The position numbers were made by a program, and so were the translations under genes. From Psychroserpens sp041224425 (lineage in GTDB: Bacteria > Bacteroidota > Bacteroidia > Flavobacteriales > Flavobacteriaceae): a stretch of 64,000 nt of DNA. Position 1 is the stretch's first letter. Each line of letters begins with the position of its first letter. The stretch is taken from positions 372,001-436,000 of the forward strand of contig NZ_JBGFGL010000080.1 in NCBI RefSeq assembly GCF_041224425.1, read 5' to 3'. Positions 9,709 to 17,798 of the stretch are shown here, in pieces. The notes under the pieces were generated by a model. That model saw nothing but the letters and a program-made list of their open reading frames with translations. It did no database searches and was not told the origin of the DNA.

Positions 9709-10959
9709 ATGCAGGTATTTAAGTTTGGAGGTGCTTCAGTTAAAGATGCTAATGGTGTAAAGAACATGGCTAAAGTTTTACAAGAGGTTGGTTATGACCA
9801 AACACTTGTAGTGGTTTCTGCAATGGGTAAAACCACAAACGCATTGGAAACGGTTATCAAAAACTATTTTGAAAACAAAAGTGAATTGCAAAGTTCTATT
9901 CAGGATGTCAAAAAATACCACAACAGTATCCTTTTGGATCTTTTTGAGAATACTCAACATGCTATATATAAGAAAATCGCAGATCTTTTTTCTGACTTGG
10001 ATTATTTTTTGAGACGAAACAAATCACCTGATTACAACTATGTATATGACCAAACAATCAGTTTTGGAGAATTGATTTCTACTACGATTATTAGTGCCTA
10101 TTTAAATGATATAGGAATTACTAACCAATGGTTGGATGTTAGGGACTATATAAAAACGGATGATTACTACAGACGTGCCAACGTTAATTGGGATTTAACC
10201 CAATTAAACATTAAAACATTATCCAGTTCCAAAGCGCTTAATATAACACAAGGTTTTTTGGGAAGTGATGCCAATAATTTTACAACGACACTAGGACGTG
10301 AAGGAAGTGACTATACCGCAGCTATTTTTGCCTATTGTTTAAATGCTGAAAGTGTCACTATTTGGAAGGATGTTAAAGGTGTTTTGAATGCCGATCCAAG
10401 ATATTTTGAAAGAGCACAATTACTGGAAAGCATTTCTTATAGAGAGGCCATCGAGTTGGCATTTTATGGTGCTTCGGTCATTCACCCGAAGACCTTGCAA
10501 CCTTTACAACAAAAAGAAATTCCTTTGTTTGTTAAGTCATTTTTAAACCCGAAGAATGCAGGCACAAAAGTTGGTAAGGGCATTGGAATTTCACCAAATA
10601 TTCCATGTTTTATTGTTAAGAAGAATCAAGTATTGGTGTCTTTGTCTTCTCTGGATTTTAGCTATATAGTTGAAGATAATATCAGTGACATATTCAAGTT
10701 GCTCCATCAATATAAAATGAAAGTGGATGTCATTCAGAATTCGGCCATTAGTTTTTCTGTATGTTTTGAAAACAGTTATAACAACCTCGAAGCGTTACTT
10801 CAAAATCTAAAAGCAAAATTTAAGGTCACATGTTATGAAAATGTGAGTCTTTATACTGTAAGACATTACGATGACAATGCCATTAGCTTAATTGAAAAAG
10901 ATAAAACATTGTTATTAAAACAATTAACACAAGAAACCGTTCAAATCGTAACTAAGTAA
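9709..10959 (+). CDS. lysC: Aspartate kinase
   Basis: Phosphorylates aspartate, the entry step to lysine, threonine, methionine and diaminopimelate. It is a monofunctional enzyme of 416 aa. The N-terminal kinase signature is KFGGAS (residues 5-10), the middle has TLGREGSDYTAA and WKDVKGVLNADPR, and a C-terminal ACT region starts near residue 300. The regulatory half is a little shorter than in the E. coli LysC type. It sits directly behind a GNAT gene and 22 bp before the next gene, which suggests one operon. Confidence 0.93.
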   Translation: MQVFKFGGASVKDANGVKNMAKVLQEVGYDQTLVVVSAMGKTTNALETVIKNYFENKSELQSSIQDVKKYHNSILLDLFENTQHAIYKKIADLFSDLDYFLRRNKSPDYNYVYDQTISFGELISTTIISAYLNDIGITNQWLDVRDYIKTDDYYRRANVNWDLTQLNIKTLSSSKALNITQGFLGSDANNFTTTLGREGSDYTAAIFAYCLNAESVTIWKDVKGVLNADPRYFERAQLLESISYREAIELAFYGASVIHPKTLQPLQQKEIPLFVKSFLNPKNAGTKVGKGIGISPNIPCFIVKKNQVLVSLSSLDFSYIVEDNISDIFKLLHQYKMKVDVIQNSAISFSVCFENSYNNLEALLQNLKAKFKVTCYENVSLYTVRHYDDNAISLIEKDKTLLLKQLTQETVQIVTK

Positions 10960-10981
10960 ACATTTTAGTACTTTTACAACC

Positions 10982-12817
10982 ATGAGTAAGTCAACTGAAA
11001 TAGGACTGGTAACTGCCAAGGAAGTCGCTAAAGCCATTAAGGTAGATAAGTACGGCTTTGTTGGTACGTTTATAGGTTGGCTTCTAATGAAGGTCTTAAA
11101 AATTTCAACCTTAAATAAAATATATATGCGCAACAAGCATCTTAGCGATGGCGCTTTCTTGGATGCTATCTTGGATGATTTTCAAATCAAGTTTGAAATT
11201 CCAGAAGAAGACTTAAAACGATTACCTAAAGATGGTCCGTTTATTACGATTTCAAATCATCCGTTAGGAGGAATCGATGGTATTTTACTACTCAAATTAA
11301 TGATTGAACAACGGAAGGACTTTAAGATCATTGCCAATTTTCTATTGCATCGCATTGAACCAATGAAACCGTTCATTATGCCAGTGAATCCTTTTGAAGA
11401 CCGAAAAGATGTCAAGTCTAGTGTTTCCGGATTTAAGAGTGCAATCTTGCATTTAAGAGAAGGACATCCACTAGGAATTTTTCCTGCAGGTGAAGTATCC
11501 ACTTATAGAGATGGGAAATTGGTTGTGGATAGACCTTGGGAACTAGCTGCTATGAAATTGGTTAAAAAAGCCGAAGTGCCTGTTGTTCCTATTTATTTTC
11601 ATGCAAAGAACAGTAAATTATTTTATAAGCTTTCCAAAATAAGTGACACCTTTAGGACAGCAAAGTTGCCTTCAGAATTATTGACACAAAAAAATAGGGT
11701 TATCAAAGTTAGGATTGGTCGCCCAATATCTGTAAGCGATCAGAAAGAACATGAGGACTTAGGAGTGTTTTCTGAATTTTTAAGGCGTAAAACCTATATG
11801 TTGTCCAATGCCTTTGAAGATGAGCCGAAACGATTTAATACCATTTCAAATACCTTAAAAGCTCCCTCAAAACCTCCAAAACGTATTGTGGGTTCTGTGA
11901 GTCAAGACAAAATGATTGCTGAGGTAGAGGAATTACATAAAGGGGATTATAAACTCTTGACCAGCAAAAATTATGAGGTGTTTTTAACGCCTGCAAACAA
12001 TATTCCTAACATTCTTCACGAAATTGGAAGACTTCGAGAGATTACCTTTAGAGCCATTGGAGAAGGTACCAATGAAGCGATCGATCTCGACAGCTTTGAT
12101 ACATACTATCACCATATGTTCTTATGGGATAATGAAACCCAACAAATTGTGGGTGCCTATCGTATGGGATTAGGATCTAAAATTTTCGCTAAATATGGAA
12201 TTGACGGATTCTATCTTCAGGATTTATTCCGATTTGAGCCTGAACTCTATAAAATGATGAGCCAGTCCATTGAAATGGGACGTGCATTTATCATCAAGGA
12301 ATACCAACAAAAACCAATGCCTTTGTTTTTGCTTTGGAAAGGCATCGTGCATACAACCTTGCGCTATCCAGAACATAAATTCCTGATTGGAGGTGTGAGT
12401 ATCAGTAATCAGTTTTCAAATTTTTCGAAATCCTTGATGATTGAATTTATGAAGTCACATTACTACGATCCTTATGTGGCACAATATGTTAGACCGAAAA
12501 AGGAATTTAAGGTGAAGCTCAAGGATGCAGATAAAGATTTTGTGTTTGATGAAACTGAAGCTGATTTAAATAAATTCGATAAGATTATTGATGAAGTTGA
12601 GCCAGGAGCCTTGCGACTTCCTGTACTTCTTAAGAAATATATCAAGCAGAATGCAAAACTAGTGGCATTCAATGTCGATCCGTTGTTTAATAATTCTGTA
12701 GATGGCTTGATGTATATTAAGATTGCTGATTTACCGGAAAGTACTGTAAAACCGGTTATGGAAGAATTTCAAGCCGAACTGGAACGGAAATTTTCAAATG
12801 GCTCTAGCGAAGACTAA
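10982..12817 (+). CDS. Fused PlsC-like O-acyltransferase / OlsB-like N-acyltransferase (OlsF/GlsA type)
   Basis: A 611-aa two-domain protein. Residues about 60-290 are a lysophospholipid acyltransferase-like domain with the signature NHPLGGIDG (92-100) and FPAGEVSTY. Residues about 320-590 resemble the GNAT-like OlsB/hemolysin acyltransferase fold (EIGRLREITFRAIGEGT; DLFRFEPELYKM; GRAFI). This order is known from bifunctional OlsF-type enzymes that N- and then O-acylate ornithine or glycine to make phosphorus-free aminolipids, including in Flavobacterium. Which amino acid is used here cannot be read from sequence. The stop overlaps the next gene by 20 bp, indicating coupling. Confidence 0.85.
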   Translation: MSKSTEIGLVTAKEVAKAIKVDKYGFVGTFIGWLLMKVLKISTLNKIYMRNKHLSDGAFLDAILDDFQIKFEIPEEDLKRLPKDGPFITISNHPLGGIDGILLLKLMIEQRKDFKIIANFLLHRIEPMKPFIMPVNPFEDRKDVKSSVSGFKSAILHLREGHPLGIFPAGEVSTYRDGKLVVDRPWELAAMKLVKKAEVPVVPIYFHAKNSKLFYKLSKISDTFRTAKLPSELLTQKNRVIKVRIGRPISVSDQKEHEDLGVFSEFLRRKTYMLSNAFEDEPKRFNTISNTLKAPSKPPKRIVGSVSQDKMIAEVEELHKGDYKLLTSKNYEVFLTPANNIPNILHEIGRLREITFRAIGEGTNEAIDLDSFDTYYHHMFLWDNETQQIVGAYRMGLGSKIFAKYGIDGFYLQDLFRFEPELYKMMSQSIEMGRAFIIKEYQQKPMPLFLLWKGIVHTTLRYPEHKFLIGGVSISNQFSNFSKSLMIEFMKSHYYDPYVAQYVRPKKEFKVKLKDADKDFVFDETEADLNKFDKIIDEVEPGALRLPVLLKKYIKQNAKLVAFNVDPLFNNSVDGLMYIKIADLPESTVKPVMEEFQAELERKFSNGSSED

Positions 12818-13868
12818 TAAGCTCTATTTCTATGCTATTTGCATGCTGTGGGTTTCCTTTTTGTATGCCCAAAGCATTAAAGGTGTTGTTTTGGATGCTT
12901 CAACCAACCAGCCTATTGAGAGTGCTTCCGTGTACTTTGATAATACTTCCATTGGTACCTCTACAAATGATAAAGGTGAATTTGAGATTGCTCTGAAAGA
13001 AGACGTGTCTTCTGCCTTGGTGATTTCCTTTTTAGGCTATGAAACCGCACTTTTACAAAGCTATTCTCCTGATAAATTTTATAAGGTTTTACTCCTTGAG
13101 GCTATCAACACACTGGATGAAGTTGTTATCTCGACTGATGATGGAATGCCCAGAGAAATGAAGTTAGAACATTTTAGGGCTCAATTTATAGGTCGTTCTA
13201 AAATAGCTAAGTCTTGTCGTATTTTAAATGAGGAGGTTCTTAACTTGAGTTATAATAAAAAGAAAAAAACTTTAACGGCTTCAGCCTATGAGCCTATCAG
13301 GATTCAAAATGAGGACTTGGAGTATCTCATTTCTTTTGATATCAAAACATTTGTAATTAATTATGCATATATAAATATTGATCGTAATAAACATGTTGTT
13401 AGAGGCGTATCGTATACGGGAACTTCCTACTATAAGTCACTGGCAGCAGATGAAGATGCTATTCAAGTAAAGAAAAAACGAAATGAAGCCTATAATGGTT
13501 CGGTTTTACATTTTATGAGAGCTTTGCGTAACAAGCGATTAAAAGAAGAGAAGTTCACAATTTACAGTGAAGGCTTTCGTGTTGATCCATACAGATATAT
13601 TAGTATTTCAGAACTGAATGATTCTAAATGGTATCAGGTAAAATTAAGAGCACCATTATCGGTAAGATACCAGCGTAAATTTCAGTCTGAAATAAAATTA
13701 CCATTTAAATTGAGCAAAAGCGACTCAAAACCCTATTATAATGTAGAAATCAAAGTAGATACGTATGGAAACTATAGCCCAATAGGTGCTTTTTATTTCA
13801 TAGGTCATATGGGAGATCAGCGTATAGGAGATTCACTTCCCTATGACTATGAACCCTCTAAACGTTAA
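12798..13868 (+). CDS. Secreted carboxypeptidase-regulatory-like (CarboxypepD_reg) protein
   Basis: A 356-aa exported protein. The signal peptide ends near residue 25 (LYAQS). Residues 27-105 form a CarboxypepD_reg-like Ig fold (IKGVVLDASTNQPIESASVY, DEVVIS), as seen at the N-terminus of TonB-dependent receptors but here without the barrel or plug. The remainder is a conserved beta-rich region found in many Bacteroidota surface proteins. Function unknown. The ATG at 12798 lies inside the end of the acyltransferase gene, so the two are translationally coupled. A strong terminator follows at 13887. Confidence 0.8.
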   Translation: MALAKTNKLYFYAICMLWVSFLYAQSIKGVVLDASTNQPIESASVYFDNTSIGTSTNDKGEFEIALKEDVSSALVISFLGYETALLQSYSPDKFYKVLLLEAINTLDEVVISTDDGMPREMKLEHFRAQFIGRSKIAKSCRILNEEVLNLSYNKKKKTLTASAYEPIRIQNEDLEYLISFDIKTFVINYAYINIDRNKHVVRGVSYTGTSYYKSLAADEDAIQVKKKRNEAYNGSVLHFMRALRNKRLKEEKFTIYSEGFRVDPYRYISISELNDSKWYQVKLRAPLSVRYQRKFQSEIKLPFKLSKSDSKPYYNVEIKVDTYGNYSPIGAFYFIGHMGDQRIGDSLPYDYEPSKR

Positions 13869-13884
13869 GATTTGCTAGAAAAAG

Positions 13885-13920
13885 AAAAGCGCTAAAGGTG
13901 TTAGGCTTTAGCGCTTTTTT
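13885..13920 (+). terminator. Terminator closing the GNAT-lysC-acyltransferase operon
   Basis: Stem AAGCGCTAAAG (13887-13897) pairs perfectly with CTTTAGCGCTT and is followed by T6. It lies between convergent genes. Confidence 0.8.
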
Positions 13921-13925
13921 ATAAT

Positions 13926-14402
13926 TTATAAGGATTTAAACCAATCTTGAAATTGTGCCCCTAAAAGGAAGGTAGGTTTCATTTTGCCACCTAAAGCACT
14001 CACTAGACTCATAATCCAAGCTACAAATACTACAATCCAAAGAATCCATCCTATGACAGGGATAACTCCGACAAAGCTTAAAATGATTAAGCCTAACATT
14101 TGTCTAATATAGAATGACCCAAATTCAGTTTTGTTATTGCTGTTCATAATGAGAGCAATCACCCAACCGATCAATGTGAAATGAGCAATAATAGCCACAT
14201 TTTTGCCATCACTAAATACTTCTTTAGCTTCATTGGAAAATTCATTCGCCTTTTGTTTCGCTTCATCTGCAAATTCTTTTGCATCATCAGAAAACTCACT
14301 GGCTTTTTGTTTGGCTTTATCAGCAGCTTTTTTTGCGCCTTCCTTAGCGTCGCCTAACATATCGTTAAGATCGTCGCTTAAATTTTTGTTATCATCAGAC
14401 AT
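13926..14402 (-). CDS. DUF4870/Tic20-like membrane protein with LEA-like N-terminus
   Basis: A 158-aa protein. The first about 65 residues are a hydrophilic helix built from imperfect 11-residue repeats (KAKQKASEFSDDAKEFADEAKQ pattern). Three hydrophobic segments follow (about 70-86, 97-115, 117-137), matching the DUF4870 family of small membrane proteins. No enzymatic residues are visible. The repeats resemble YtxH/LEA-type stress proteins, so a stress-related role is a guess. It is the last gene of a minus-strand run and ends beside the terminator shared with the upstream convergent operon. Confidence 0.8.
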   Translation of the reverse strand: MSDDNKNLSDDLNDMLGDAKEGAKKAADKAKQKASEFSDDAKEFADEAKQKANEFSNEAKEVFSDGKNVAIIAHFTLIGWVIALIMNSNNKTEFGSFYIRQMLGLIILSFVGVIPVIGWILWIVVFVAWIMSLVSALGGKMKPTFLLGAQFQDWFKSL

Positions 14403-14478
14403 TGTTTTGTGATTTTATGGTTAGACTATAAAATTAATAAAATTGTTTAAGATATAAGTCTATAATTTTAACCATTTG

Positions 14479-14865
14479 TTACATAAACGCCTGATCAATA
14501 GGTTCCCATAACTCTATTTTATTGCCTTCATTATCAAGTATCCAAGCAAATTTACCATAGTCGTATTCTTCCATGTTTCCTACTATGGTTACGCCTTCTT
14601 CTTTTAGAACCTTTAATAATTCAACAAGGTTTTCGACGCGATAATTAAACATAAAGTCCTTTTTAGAGGGCTCATAATACTTGGTGTCTTCAGGAAAGGC
14701 ACTCCATTGAGTGGAGCAATCGTTACCATTTTTATCTTTCCACCAAAAGGTACAGCCATAATCATCGGTATTGAAACCTAAATGTTTACGATACCATTCT
14801 TTGGAAGCCTTAGGGTCTTTGCTTTTAAAAAAAAGACCACCTATTCCAGTTACTCTTTGTTTCAT
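14479..14865 (-). CDS. VOC (glyoxalase/bleomycin-resistance) family protein
   Basis: A 128-aa single VOC module with the paired beta-alpha-beta-beta-beta pattern: GIGGLFFKSKDPKASKEWYRKHLGF at the N-terminus and AWILDNEGNKIELWEP at the C-terminus. The conserved Glu of the metal site is in KIELWE. Substrate unknown; family members are lyases, dioxygenases or drug-binding proteins. One base separates it from the DUF1801 gene upstream, so it belongs to that small operon. Confidence 0.82.
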   Translation of the reverse strand: MKQRVTGIGGLFFKSKDPKASKEWYRKHLGFNTDDYGCTFWWKDKNGNDCSTQWSAFPEDTKYYEPSKKDFMFNYRVENLVELLKVLKEEGVTIVGNMEEYDYGKFAWILDNEGNKIELWEPIDQAFM

Positions 14866-14866
14866 G

Positions 14867-15325
14867 TTATTTTTTCTTTAATGCAGTTTCATAAGTGTCA
14901 ATCCATTCTTTACAACTCATTTTTCGAGTCAATTCTCCAATAAGCTCATAAGGGATGTCATCGAGATTCTTAAATCGGATACAACTTTTACCCATATCTA
15001 GTTTTCGTTTACTATGTTTAGGGAACTCCTTAACAAACCAATCGTACAGTTCTTTTTTTGCATAGATACCACTGTGATACAAATTGACAGAGTTTTTTTG
15101 AGAGGCAAAGCTCATGAACGGTAAAGGTGTTTTTGGGTCGCAATGATAACCATCTGGATAAACCGAATGTGGCACATAGTACCCAATCATTTTATAAATG
15201 ATGCCTTCTTCAAAATCTTTAGGCAGATTATCATTAATAACGTTTCTCAATTTTTTTAAGGTATCCTGACGTTCTTCAGGTACCTGACTAATATAATCTT
15301 CTGGTGATGTAGCTTCGTATTGCAT
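14867..15325 (-). CDS. DUF1801 domain protein
   Basis: A 152-aa cytoplasmic protein of the DUF1801/YdhG-like family, recognised from YISQVPEERQDTLKKLRNVI near the N-terminus, the Y-M-I-G-Y-Y-V-P core and the C-terminal GKSCIRFKNLDDIP segment. Biochemical function is not established for the family. It lies 9 bp downstream of the DUF4199 gene and 1 bp upstream of a VOC gene, in a run of small genes that looks like one transcription unit. Confidence 0.8.
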   Translation of the reverse strand: MQYEATSPEDYISQVPEERQDTLKKLRNVINDNLPKDFEEGIIYKMIGYYVPHSVYPDGYHCDPKTPLPFMSFASQKNSVNLYHSGIYAKKELYDWFVKEFPKHSKRKLDMGKSCIRFKNLDDIPYELIGELTRKMSCKEWIDTYETALKKK

Positions 15326-15334
15326 AATGTTATT

Positions 15335-15841
15335 TTATTTACGTTGTAGTATTAAAGCAGATATTAAAGATAGAATAAACCCGATAACAACTACAGTAGC
15401 AAACATGACAAATGCTAAAAAGCCAGAGCCACCATAATTTTGCATATAATCGGTCATCTCTTGTTTTTTAGCTTCAAGTTCGGCTCCAGAATAGGTTTTT
15501 TCTAAGTTGGAAATCGATGTTTTTAAGAACTCCTCTGAAAAGTCTGGATTAATAACAGTAGTATAAATATAATCTGCAATGCCAATTCCAACACCTACCA
15601 TAGCGGAAATTAAAACACCTATAAGAAGTGCTTTTCCAAAAGATACACTTCCATTGTTCACACGGTCTCTAAAATGTTTTATTCCGAAGAATACAAAAGA
15701 TAAGGAAGCTACCATGGTAGCATATCCCATAATTTCTTGAGTGTTATAGGATAATCCTTTTCCAAAGGCCAAAGCCAATAAGAATAATATTGTCGCTAAA
15801 ACGAGCCCGTAAAGGCCAAATCTTAAAACGGTCTGTTTCAT
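15335..15841 (-). CDS. DUF4199 membrane protein
   Basis: A 168-aa integral membrane protein with four hydrophobic segments (about residues 8-28, 38-55, 70-92 and 138-163). The loop between TM3 and TM4 is hydrophilic (NPDFSEEFLKTSISNLEKTY). This layout and the C-terminal ALILQRK ending fit DUF4199, a Bacteroidota-specific family of unknown function. It is flanked by a VOC gene (18 bp upstream) and the DUF1801 gene (9 bp downstream) on the same strand. Confidence 0.8.
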   Translation of the reverse strand: MKQTVLRFGLYGLVLATILFLLALAFGKGLSYNTQEIMGYATMVASLSFVFFGIKHFRDRVNNGSVSFGKALLIGVLISAMVGVGIGIADYIYTTVINPDFSEEFLKTSISNLEKTYSGAELEAKKQEMTDYMQNYGGSGFLAFVMFATVVVIGFILSLISALILQRK

Positions 15842-15859
15842 AATTGTAAATTTTAAGGT

Positions 15860-16231
15860 TTAAATGTGTTGATCAATAAGAATGGTATTGCCATCAGGAT
15901 CGTACAACACAATACTGGCTGGACCAGATTTGGAATCTCCTGTGTCTCTTTCTAGTTTGATATCGTTTGATTTCAGTTGTTTTTCAATGTCTCTCACATC
16001 GTCAAAGGATTCTAAAGTTTCTGCATTTTGATTCCAACCAGGATTAAAGGTGATGATGTTTTGTTCGAACATGCCCTGAAATAACCCTATTACGGCATCA
16101 CCATTTTTCATGATGAGGTAGTTTTGTTCCATGTTTCCAGCAAAAACTGAAAAGCCCAAGGTTTCATAAAATGTTTTAGATGCTTGAATGTCCTTTACAC
16201 TCAAACTCATTGAAAATGCGCCTAATGTCAT
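15860..16231 (-). CDS. VOC family protein
   Basis: A single-module VOC protein of about 123 aa when started at the ATG at 16231 (MTLGAFSMSLSVKDI). The open frame extends ten codons further, but this start puts the VOC beta strand at the N-terminus as usual. Motifs: SVKDIQASKTFYETLGF and the C-terminal IVLYDPDGNTILIDQH. The usual metal Glu near the C-terminus is replaced by an ILIDQ segment, so metal dependence is uncertain. First gene of the VOC-DUF4199-DUF1801-VOC run. Confidence 0.8.
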   Translation of the reverse strand: MTLGAFSMSLSVKDIQASKTFYETLGFSVFAGNMEQNYLIMKNGDAVIGLFQGMFEQNIITFNPGWNQNAETLESFDDVRDIEKQLKSNDIKLERDTGDSKSGPASIVLYDPDGNTILIDQHI

Positions 16232-16337
16232 AAGTTGTTCTTTTAAAGATTGATACCACAAAACTATAGGAGGCCATGAAAAGATGACTCATACTAAAGT
16301 ACCAAAGCACTCCTACTTAAGTCTAAATGTATTGATT

Positions 16338-16748
16338 TTAAATGATATGTTCTTGCTTGGCAATTTGTATTGCCTGGGTTCGGCGTTTGGCGTTTAGTTT
16401 AACAAGCAAGTTAGATACATGGGTTTTAATGGTGCTTTCTGAAATAAAAAGTTTTTCACCAATTTCTTTATTGGAAAGTCCTTCGGAAATACCTATCAGT
16501 ACTTCATATTCTCGTTCGCTAATCTCCAATTCCTTAATGCGTTTTTGATTGACTTCTTTTGTGTCAGTATTGTTTTTATGAAGGCTTTTTTTATTGAGAT
16601 AGATGCCAACAAAGAAAAACACAACAGCAATGATGGCAATGGCATATTCACTTTCTAAATCGCCTGATAAAATAGCATATTTACTTAGTTGAAATAAGAG
16701 CAATAAGCCCAAAATAAGGAGTCCAAAAACGAGAATTGTTTTTTTCAT
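16338..16748 (-). CDS. LuxR-type HTH protein with two membrane segments, no receiver
   Basis: A 136-aa protein. Two hydrophobic helices (about residues 4-24 and 35-52) form a hairpin, followed by a short charged linker and a C-terminal LuxR/NarL HTH (EREYEVLIGISEGLSNKEIGEKLFISESTIKTHVSNLLVKL). There is no phosphoacceptor domain. It is therefore a membrane-tethered DNA-binding protein, a layout seen in Bacteroidota but of unknown signal. It lies 9 bp downstream of the 2-hydroxyacid dehydrogenase gene. Targets might include the adjacent VOC/DUF genes (inference). Confidence 0.8.
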   Translation of the reverse strand: MKKTILVFGLLILGLLLLFQLSKYAILSGDLESEYAIAIIAVVFFFVGIYLNKKSLHKNNTDTKEVNQKRIKELEISEREYEVLIGISEGLSNKEIGEKLFISESTIKTHVSNLLVKLNAKRRTQAIQIAKQEHII

Positions 16749-16757
16749 GGACTAAAA

Positions 16758-17693
16758 TTAACAAAATTCTGCTTTGATTTTGTCCACAATAGTCTGAGCA
16801 AGTTTGACCTTGCTTTCCACAGTCCATCCTGCAACATGCGGAGTTAAGATTACATTGTTTGCATTGACCAAGTATTGAAAGGCTTCAGGCATTTGAGTAG
16901 AAAATAAATTCTCGAATGAAGATTTCTCATATTCCAATACATCGAGTCCAGCGCCTAAAATTTGTCCAGATTCTAAAGCAGAGACTAAATCTTTGGTCAC
17001 CACACTTTTGCCTCTTGCTGTATTGATTAACCAAAACGGTTTTGAAAATGCATTGATAAAGCCTTGGTTTACCATGTTGATGGTTAGTGGTGTTTCAGGC
17101 GTGTGTAAACTTAAGACATCCGCTTTTTGTTGCAACTCTTTTAGAGATACTTGTTTGGCATTGGCATCTGCTACATTAGATTTGATATCATAGCAAATCA
17201 CTTCAACATCAAACCCTCTTAATTTTTTTGCAAAGGCTTTTCCCATATTACCATAACCAATCAATCCAACTGTTTTTCCATCGAGTTCGATGCCACGATT
17301 GGCTTCACGTAACCAGTGTCCAGATTTAACTTCGGCATCTGCTTTGTTAAGCTTGTTGAATAACGACAGCAATAAAGCCAAGCTGTGCTCGCCAACTGCA
17401 TTTCGATTACCTTCAGGAGCTGATATGAGAGAAATGCCCTTTTTTGCAGCATAGTCTACATCAATATTCTCCAATCCAGCACCAACACGACCTATGAACT
17501 TTAGATTTTTAGCTGTATCTAGAAATGTGCTGTCAATAGAAAAGCGACTACGAATAATGATGCCGTCATAATTGTGTATGATGCGTTCTATTTCTGATTT
17601 GGAAGCGGTATAATCTTTATCATTGTGAAACCCGAGTGCATTGAGCTGTTCTAAAAGTAGAGGATGGTTGCTATCAAGGTGAAGTATGTTCAT
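16758..17693 (-). CDS. D-isomer-specific 2-hydroxyacid dehydrogenase
   Basis: A 311-aa NAD-dependent dehydrogenase. The Rossmann motif is GLIGYGNMG. The catalytic Arg is in NTARGKSVV, and the Glu/His pair is supplied near LDVLEYE and TPHVAGWT. It resembles phosphoglycerate dehydrogenases in the substrate domain (GRVGAGLENIDVDYA, EGNRNAVGEH) but lacks the C-terminal ACT domain of SerA, so the substrate (3-phosphoglycerate or another 2-hydroxyacid) is open. It heads a minus-strand unit with the membrane LuxR protein. Confidence 0.88.
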   Translation of the reverse strand: MNILHLDSNHPLLLEQLNALGFHNDKDYTASKSEIERIIHNYDGIIIRSRFSIDSTFLDTAKNLKFIGRVGAGLENIDVDYAAKKGISLISAPEGNRNAVGEHSLALLLSLFNKLNKADAEVKSGHWLREANRGIELDGKTVGLIGYGNMGKAFAKKLRGFDVEVICYDIKSNVADANAKQVSLKELQQKADVLSLHTPETPLTINMVNQGFINAFSKPFWLINTARGKSVVTKDLVSALESGQILGAGLDVLEYEKSSFENLFSTQMPEAFQYLVNANNVILTPHVAGWTVESKVKLAQTIVDKIKAEFC

Positions 17694-17798
17694 GTATGTA
17701 AGCTTGTTTTTGCGTTAGTGATGGCGCCATTGTTGGAGCTCCTCAAAGAGAGCGACTGGCAAGAGCACGACCTTTGGCGATAAGCAAAAGGGAACGCC

